Shown in pieces: positions 5,109 through 10,560 of a stretch of 10,560 bases of DNA; positions within the stretch are counted from its first letter, which is position 1, and each line of letters starts with the position of its first letter. The notes beneath the pieces were generated by a model that saw nothing but the letters and a program-made list of their open reading frames with translations, was not told where the DNA came from and ran no database searches. The stretch lies in NCBI GenBank assembly GCA_028565635.1, contig JAOXYB010033173.1, forward strand, positions 1 through 10,560, written 5' to 3'. Source of the stretch: Phoronis ovalis. Lineage: Eukaryota > Phoronida > Phoronidae. The translations under genes and the position numbers were made by a program.

Positions 5109-7504
5109 ATGGAAGACAATAAGAAGGCAGGGCGCTGGGGCCGAAGTGTTGCTCCGTCTACAAGTAGGCTTTCCATTGATTCTACCGGTCTGCTCCATTA
5201 TTTATTATATTAATATTAAAAAATATCCGTTGTATTAAAAATCCTTCTGGTAACTTGAATGGTCTATTTCGATACTGATATTGATGGAGTGAAAGTTTGA
5301 AAGTGTCCTAAAAGCCCTCTTTGCGGTGTATATAAGCATGTTTAACGTCTGTAAAGAATATATACTATTTGAATTTTCCGATGTCTGATCCCCTCTGTAC
5401 TCTAGTCCATATTACATAAATGCAGTCTGTCCATAATGTTGATCCTATATGACTGAATTCGAATACTTTCGAAATTTAAAATTTAAAAACGATTGCTCAA
5501 ATCTATATTTCATATGTTATTTTAAAAAAATGGGATTGTTTTCGGTCAGTAAAAGATGGTACATGCATATTATATGATCATGATGTCTATATTCCACAAG
5601 TTCAATACTTTGGATACACTCCTGTGTCATCGTAAAACATGAAAGATAAAAATTAGGGCCAATGCTCTAAACGTTATATAATCTATGATGTAACAGTTCT
5701 TTTGATATTTTTATTTTTATAACTGTTGTATTCATAGTACTTGGTTAAATATGCTGTCAAAATTTATGTTTGATTGTGTGTGCATAGCTTGAGTGCTTCT
5801 CAAATTAACATATTACATATAACTCTGACATGTCGCTGTCCCGGGGGGGGGGCTATAGTCAGGCATCTGGCTTTTAGGTATGGGCGTCCTCAGTGGATCC
5901 AGTTTTTTTATGAAATTAGCAAAGTGTATCTGTTTTTCTTTTTGACCAAATTGGCAGAATGGATCTAGGTTCTTTTTACTTCTCATTGCCGTCTCCAAAC
6001 AGGTTTTTTCATATTTAGCAAACAGGTTTTACCAACACATGCAAAATAGCAACTGGGTTTTTTAGCAAGCAAAAGTTGAGCAAACTGTTAGTTTTGCAGG
6101 GGAAAATAGTTAAGATGATCTAATTTTTAGGACTGGGCCCCACATACCTACCCAAAATTTTGTGAAGTACTCCCCGGGCTGCTGTACTAACAGACTGTCT
6201 ACTTGACAAAATATCACATGCTTTTATAGGTGAAGAGTCTTTTTATGGATTAAAGTACCTCCTTTTTGTTTGCCAAAGTATTTTAATAAAATTTAATATC
6301 TTGCTTTCTACCATTACAGATCAAAATGATGAGTTGGTACTGGTAGGTTCACCTATGCGGATGTCTATACACTACAACCAACTTCCAAGTAAACAGGCGC
6401 ACACTTCTAATAAGGGAACAAAACTTACACGTAAATCTATGAGGGAACATATGAAAAAAGTGAGGAGAAGTAAAGTTCATCCTCACGTAAGTCATGGTCA
6501 AGCAAGAACTTTGACCAATCTTTCTGCCAATGATGTAGAATTAAAAGATTACACACATCTCGATTCAGAAGATAGCGACGATGAGGGTACACAGTTAAAA
6601 AAATTAAAATTGATTAAAGATATGCCAGCATCTATTACAATAAAAAGGAAACTAAGGTAGGTAAAATGAATAGCTTCTTTTTGTCCATCTTCCTACAAGT
6701 TTTAGTTTTCCTTGCACTCTAATCCTTCCATGCACCTCTTCTCGGACGGCGTATCCCATTTAGTGCAATATTATTTCTCACTTTGTACAACTCATTTTCT
6801 GACATCACAACAAGGTCAGTTGTGCATGGCGTCATAAAATAATAAGTATAGAAACAAGATACACAGCCTGAAAACAATGGTGTGCACACTGAAAATGAGG
6901 ATTGGGTGTGAGAAAAGAAAGCATGGTAGACCTAATGTTAAAACCTATTTGTTTAATATGCAAGTTGGGGAAAAAAAACCTAGCACAGTTGATCAATTTG
7001 ATTTTTGAATGTATAATCATAATCTTAAATATTTTCATCATTTTGCTTTCGAGCTTCAGACACTGATGGGCATAGCGTTTTTGTGAATCCATTCAGCTCT
7101 GTTCAGCATCACTCATTATTAACTTCTAGCCTTGTAATATAAATATATTCATAGGTAACCATTTTATTAACTTTTTTTTATACATTTAAGAGCTCAGCTC
7201 AAGTGTTTCTATATGCATGTAAATGGTAAACGTTTACTACCAATGAAAATTGCTAAAAGTTTGGGACACACGGATGGGTAATTTCATTCAGTTTGGTTAT
7301 AAGTTTTTTCCATTGTGTTCATTGTATTTAAGTTATTTGTTTCTTTGTTAAAATTGTGTTTTGTTTTTCAAACCGTTTAGAAAAATATTATATAAATATA
7401 CAAATCGAGGTGATTGTATTTTTTGTATGCATTGTGGAGATTCACATCACCTAGAATGTAAAGTTAACGTTGATATAAAACATCATAGAATATTGCTTTT
7501 CTGA
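5109..7504 (+). CDS. Gene B: three-exon small basic protein with a zinc-knuckle-like C-terminus
   Basis: Exons 5109-5163, 6320-6656 and 7381-7504 join with matching phases (AAT and AGA split codons) into 516 nt, or 171 residues plus TGA. Junction sites are ACAA|GTAGGC to ATTACAG|AT, and CTAAG|GTAGGT to CGTTTAG|A. The start ATG (CAAAATGG context) is the first in the exon. Residues 1-18 read MEDNKKAGRWGRSVAPST. A basic stretch at about 57-70 (RKSMREHMKKVRRSK) and KRKLRK at about 127-132 look like nuclear-localisation signals. An acidic cluster, DSEDSDDE, spans 100-107. The end holds C143, C146, C149, H153, H154 and C157. C146-x2-C149-G-x3-H154-x2-C157 resembles a zinc knuckle (CX2CX4HX4C) shortened by two residues. 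A nuclear, nucleic-acid- or protein-binding role is inference. I do not recognise the family. A donor-like GTAAAG at 7458 could instead join a further exon, which would change the last 14 residues and might complete the knuckle. Confidence 0.7.
5164..6319 (+). other. Gene B intron 1
   Basis: This 1156-nt intron is inferred from a moderately good donor (GTAGGC), a good acceptor (TTTCTACCATTACAG) and phase agreement. It holds a G10 run (about 5842-5851), a degenerate AACWGGTTTT repeat and a CCCCGGG motif near 6172. I see no exon inside it. Short open frames on both strands at 5774-5998 overlap each other and look non-coding. Confidence 0.6.
5998..6100. repeat. Degenerate AACWGGTTTT...AGCA repeat, possible interspersed element
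   Basis: Units beginning AACAGGTTTTTT (5998), AACAGGTTTTACC (6021), AACTGGGTTTTTT (6051) and AACTGTTAG (about 6083) recur every 23-32 bp. The first three end in or near AGC(A). The repeat sits between a CCCGGGGGGG tract (about 5840) and ACTCCCCGGG (about 6168), so 5836-6190 may be one inserted element with GC-rich ends. The family is not identified. Confidence 0.45.
6657..7380 (+). other. Gene B intron 2, with in-frame stop at its donor
   Basis: This 724-nt intron runs from GTAGGTAAAA to a T-rich tract and CCGTTTAG. The donor lies in a TAG codon of the upstream frame (TAG at 6658-6660). If the intron is retained, translation ends at once, giving a 131-residue protein ending KRKLR. A second donor-like GTAAAA begins at 6661. 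An 86-codon frame on the opposite strand (6832-7092) has no supporting features and is taken as chance. Confidence 0.6.
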
Positions 7505-7660
7505 TTCTTGAACCAGTAAATGAGTCAAAAATAGATTGTTATCTTTTTAAGTAGAAGGTATACATTTTCTGTAAATATATCAAAGCATCCATCCAATACC
7601 AAATTGATGCAGATTTGGGTTTACCCAACTGTCCTAAATTTTTCACTGTATAGAAAACTT

Positions 7661-7666
7661 AATAAA
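7661..7666 (+). terminator. Candidate proximal polyadenylation signal
   Basis: AATAAA lies 157 nt after the gene B stop and is followed by an A-run and a GT-rich stretch (TTGTGGTTATG). This is a plausible proximal 3' end, though the A-run could also be incidental. Confidence 0.35.
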
Positions 7667-8397
7667 AAAAAAATTGTGGTTATGATATTCGGGTTACACA
7701 AGGAAATTTTATTTGAAAAAATCACCAGAACTGCATGTGATGTTATTGGTCATTTATTAAAATACTATCTGCTTCATAATGTAATTTGTTATTTACCAAT
7801 CAATAATTTTGTATGGTCAGCTTTCATTTCATCATTTGAACATAGAAGTCATAATTGCAAACTTTATTACAGAGTTTAGTACTGACGTTTATTCTGCCAT
7901 GTATTATAATTGATTTTCCTTAACTATCTTTGATTAATTCAACTTCCAGAATTTTATGTTAATATATTTCGTGATAACAGATCTATCGACCATATTATGA
8001 GTTCAACTAGTGTAATATTATTAGTATACAACTTTATAGTACATATTAATAACCCATGAAATGTTTATATAATATTTTATGGTTAATAATTCTGCATTTA
8101 AAATGTCATAGTACAGGGTTACTTTGTCCTATAAATGGGATATTGAATGTCAATCCTAAACTAAAAGACTTCACAAAGTGTTTGCATGTGATTATTAACA
8201 TAAACCAATGTTAAGGAAATGTTTTATCTTCTGGTTAATTAATTGTTTGTTCTTATGTTAAAGTGTGCAACAAATTTGATGTGCAAATGCATACATCCTT
8301 TTACAAATTGCAAATTATCAGGAAGTAAAAGAAAACCAGATAATTAAAAAATCATTTGGTTAGGTACACAACTTATTTGTGTTTTCACATACTGTAT

Positions 8398-8418
8398 AGA
8401 AATTCCATGGGAATTTCT
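8398..8418. repeat. 9-bp inverted repeat with kappaB-like half
   Basis: AGAAATTCC and GGAATTTCT form a perfect 9-bp inverted repeat around a 3-base spacer. GGGAATTTCT also resembles an NF-kappaB site (GGGRNWYYCC) with one mismatch. It lies in the non-coding CpG-poor stretch. Confidence 0.5.
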
Positions 8419-8864
8419 TATATTTTTTATTACCTGAATTTGGTGTTTGTGCATTTATTCACTTTTTAAATAATAGCCAATGCTTGATGTTGTAATTTAG
8501 TTTTGCTAGTAAATACCCCTAAAATGTGAAGCTCACTATTGGAGATATTCCCCTATTATCTGTTGTCCCACCTACATGTTTATGTTTATTTAATTGTAAC
8601 AATTTATTTGATTAAAAAGAAAGATTTTTTTCTGCTCTGTTTAAAGCTAAACAGTATTGTATAGTTAATGTTTATCCTCATTGTGTTCTCAGTCTAGTTT
8701 TGGTTCCTAGAGTGTAGTTCTCAATATTTTCCCAGTTCCTAGGTTTGTTACCAACACACACTGTATACATCAGTGTTATACATAATCTTTGTATAGAGGT
8801 CAGCCTACTTACCTTCTATAGGCAAGATGTAAGGGTTATTTGTTCAGCACATAGATTTATTAAG

Positions 8865-8932
8865 AATAAATTTATTTAATCACTTCTGCTGAATTGAAAA
8901 GCTTACATAAAATATAAGAATCCACAAATAAA
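8865..8932 (+). terminator. Candidate distal polyadenylation signals
   Basis: AATAAA occurs at 8865-8870 and again at 8927-8932, within the CpG-depleted stretch downstream of gene B. AATAAA is frequent in DNA this AT-rich, so usage cannot be judged. Further copies at 10060-10065 and 10155-10160 lie just past the end of the depleted zone. Confidence 0.25.
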
Positions 8933-9768
8933 GCATGAGGCATATAAATATTCTACGTCAATCATTACCTAAATATAGCCAGTGTTGTAAAAACAAGTTA
9001 TAATTTTGTAATAATTAAGGTGTGTGTTACCTACATCAGTAGATTAGTATATCAGGAACTGAATGTAAAAGAAAAAAAATCTCATATAAACAATCTTAAC
9101 TCTTTGATTTTGCTTCATATAAGACTAATACTACAACCTCTGTATTTATAAATAATTCAAAAATATTATCTAAAACTGAATTTAAAGCAATTTTGGAGAA
9201 AAAATCTGTTTCACTTTTACAATGATACTAACCTACAAAGCTTAGTTTAATGTTAGAAATATGTCTCAATGTTACTAAAATAAACTTATAACATCTATAG
9301 ACTGACATCTGTATAACTTTATTTGTTGATATTAGACAATTGAAATTGCTCCTGTTTATTTTTATTGTTAATTACCACAAAGGATTTATTATTTCTATTA
9401 CATATAACATGTTACTAAAAAAATCACTGTAAATAAATTGATTATTTATACTTTAAAATTATGACCTTTAAAATAAATTGAAAGTTTTGCTTGAAGAAGT
9501 CAATCTTACTGTTATCTCATTAAAGTCTATTAGCTGGAACAAACCATGTAACTAAATTGATGTATCACATAATGTTGGACCATACATATTTGGACTGATG
9601 TGTATTAGCACACTATCCAATGATATAATCAGAGTTTGTTTAGGATTTCAATCAGTCTAAAGCTTGAAAATTGATTAAACCCTAAAGAGTTGTTAAACTA
9701 TTTTTCTGATCCATTATTAGTGTGGGTTTAATAATATTTTTTAATAATGTCCATCTATGTTAAAAATC

Positions 9769-9798
9769 AAAATGACCAAGCTATAACATGGTCATTTT
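9769..9798. repeat. 10-bp perfect inverted repeat
   Basis: AAAATGACCA (9769-9778) and TGGTCATTTT (9789-9798) are exact complements around a 10-nt loop. In RNA this would be a stable small hairpin for such AT-rich surroundings. It sits near the right end of the CpG-depleted zone. Confidence 0.6.
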
Positions 9799-9950
9799 AA
9801 TTATGATTTAAAAAAAACATTGTGATCTTTTGAATTCTTAGTGAGTTTAAGGAATCCTTTTGTTTCTAAAAATATTCTTAAAAAACAGTTTAAATGTTAT
9901 TTAAAAAAATTGACTTAAGGTGTATTTATACTGGTACTTTATTAACAAGT

Positions 9951-10560
9951 TCGAAACTAAATCGACCCATGCTATACCCCACCGGTTAGGTAGTAGTATA
10001 CAAATGTATGTAGAGGCAACACAAACCAGCTTATTTTTAAACCATCCGAACTAGTTTGAAATAAACAGTGTAAATATGGCTTTAGTTTCATCAATAACTT
10101 TACATAGATTATAGAACTATTTTTGTACTATAAAATCTATTACTCAGTGTTCTGAATAAACCGAAACTGACAATAATAGCCCTGTATAGCAATGTTAAGA
10201 ACAGGATTTTTTTGGTAACTTTAATATTATGAATTGTGAGTCTGAAAAAGTGGATAGATGTCTCTACATGCAACCTTCAGAATGCAAATTTCCAGCTATT
10301 AGTTACAGCCAGTGATTTACAGTTTATTTTTGCAATATTTATTGATTTAAATAGCTTCCTTCTAATCCATGAAATATAATATTTGTAGTTGCTAATGATG
10401 TACTTAATTGCTGTGTTGTACTTTCTTGTCAGGTACATTTAGAATATCTTCATTCAGTCAATCATGTTGTAAAGCTTAATGCATCGCTATTTTATTGAAA
10501 TGCAAAGAAATTGGGTGTTTGTGGGTTTCTCAAATATAGCGTATAAAGTGGGGAAAATTT
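9951..10560. other. Non-coding DNA at the right end
   Basis: CpG reappears here (about 9951, 9962, 9982, 10047, 10161, 10484 and 10540). No exon with paired splice sites was found on either strand. Two AATAAA signals (10060 and 10155) could serve a long gene B transcript. Confidence 0.4.

Larger units (their letters stand above)
7505..9950 (+). other. CpG-depleted non-coding stretch, probable long 3' UTR or transcribed body
   Basis: After the gene B stop there is about 2.4 kb with no convincing exon on either strand. CpG is almost absent: I count four between 7690 and 7988 and only one (about 8956) from there to 9950. The left half of the window has CpG scattered throughout. In animals with mosaic methylation, methylated transcribed regions lose CpG. 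A continuous gene B 3' UTR, or another transcribed unit, would explain this. A 91-codon frame at 7604-7879 is within chance expectation for such AT-rich DNA. Confidence 0.5.

Noticed and set aside
5774-5998. Overlapping plus (64 aa) and minus (61 aa) open frames in intron 1
   Set aside because: They overlap each other in repeat-like DNA that includes a G10 run, and neither has a recognisable motif.
6832-7092. 86-codon minus-strand open frame beginning MDSQKRYAHQ
   Set aside because: It lies wholly in the inferred intron 2 on the opposite strand, has no splice or motif support, and is rich in Ile, Phe, Lys and Leu like other AT-driven frames.
7604-7879. 91-codon plus-strand open frame downstream of gene B
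   Set aside because: It has no recognisable motif and AT-driven residues. A frame of this length is roughly expected by chance in about 10 kb of DNA this AT-rich. It lies in probable 3' UTR.

Overview
This is AT-rich eukaryotic nuclear DNA with short exons, long non-coding stretches and interspersed repeats. No operon, ribosome-binding site or long open frame suggests bacteria or phage. An invertebrate animal is my best guess. The reasons are GT/AG introns with animal-type splice sites, CTCF-like motifs next to first exons, a sharply CpG-depleted transcribed domain beside CpG-normal DNA, and AACGTTG minisatellite DNA of a kind I associate with aquatic invertebrates. I cannot name the species.

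Left edge (1-645): the minus strand carries the first coding exon of a gene (gene A) whose remainder lies left of the window. It encodes a 30-residue proline-rich N-terminus and ends at a consensus splice donor. Its first intron holds a 55-bp tandem duplication, a field of AACGTTG/GTTGAAAC palindromic repeats, a nested hairpin (300-366) and a weak tRNA-like B box.

Middle (646-5108): there is no convincing gene. It contains two CTCF-like sites (880-889 and 5018-5027), two tandem duplications (43 bp and about 78 bp) and some short coding-like fragments. One of these is a possible pair of phase-matched small exons at 3363-3406 and 3851-3951. The last 300 bp look like a promoter, with an inverted CCAAT box, a near-CRE and a CTCF-like core.

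Right half (5109-10560): I reconstruct one plus-strand gene (gene B) from three exons: 5109-5163, 6320-6656 and 7381-7504. Reading phase matches at both junctions. The predicted 171-residue protein is new to me. It has a basic central part, an acidic cluster and a C-terminal cysteine/histidine motif resembling a shortened zinc knuckle. A TAG codon overlaps the second donor, so retention of intron 2 would give a 131-residue form without the motif. Downstream lies about 3 kb with no coding signal, several AATAAA signals and almost no CpG from 7989 to 9950. That fits a long 3' UTR or another methylated transcribed region.

Genes A and B point away from each other. Nothing in the sequence shows that they work together.
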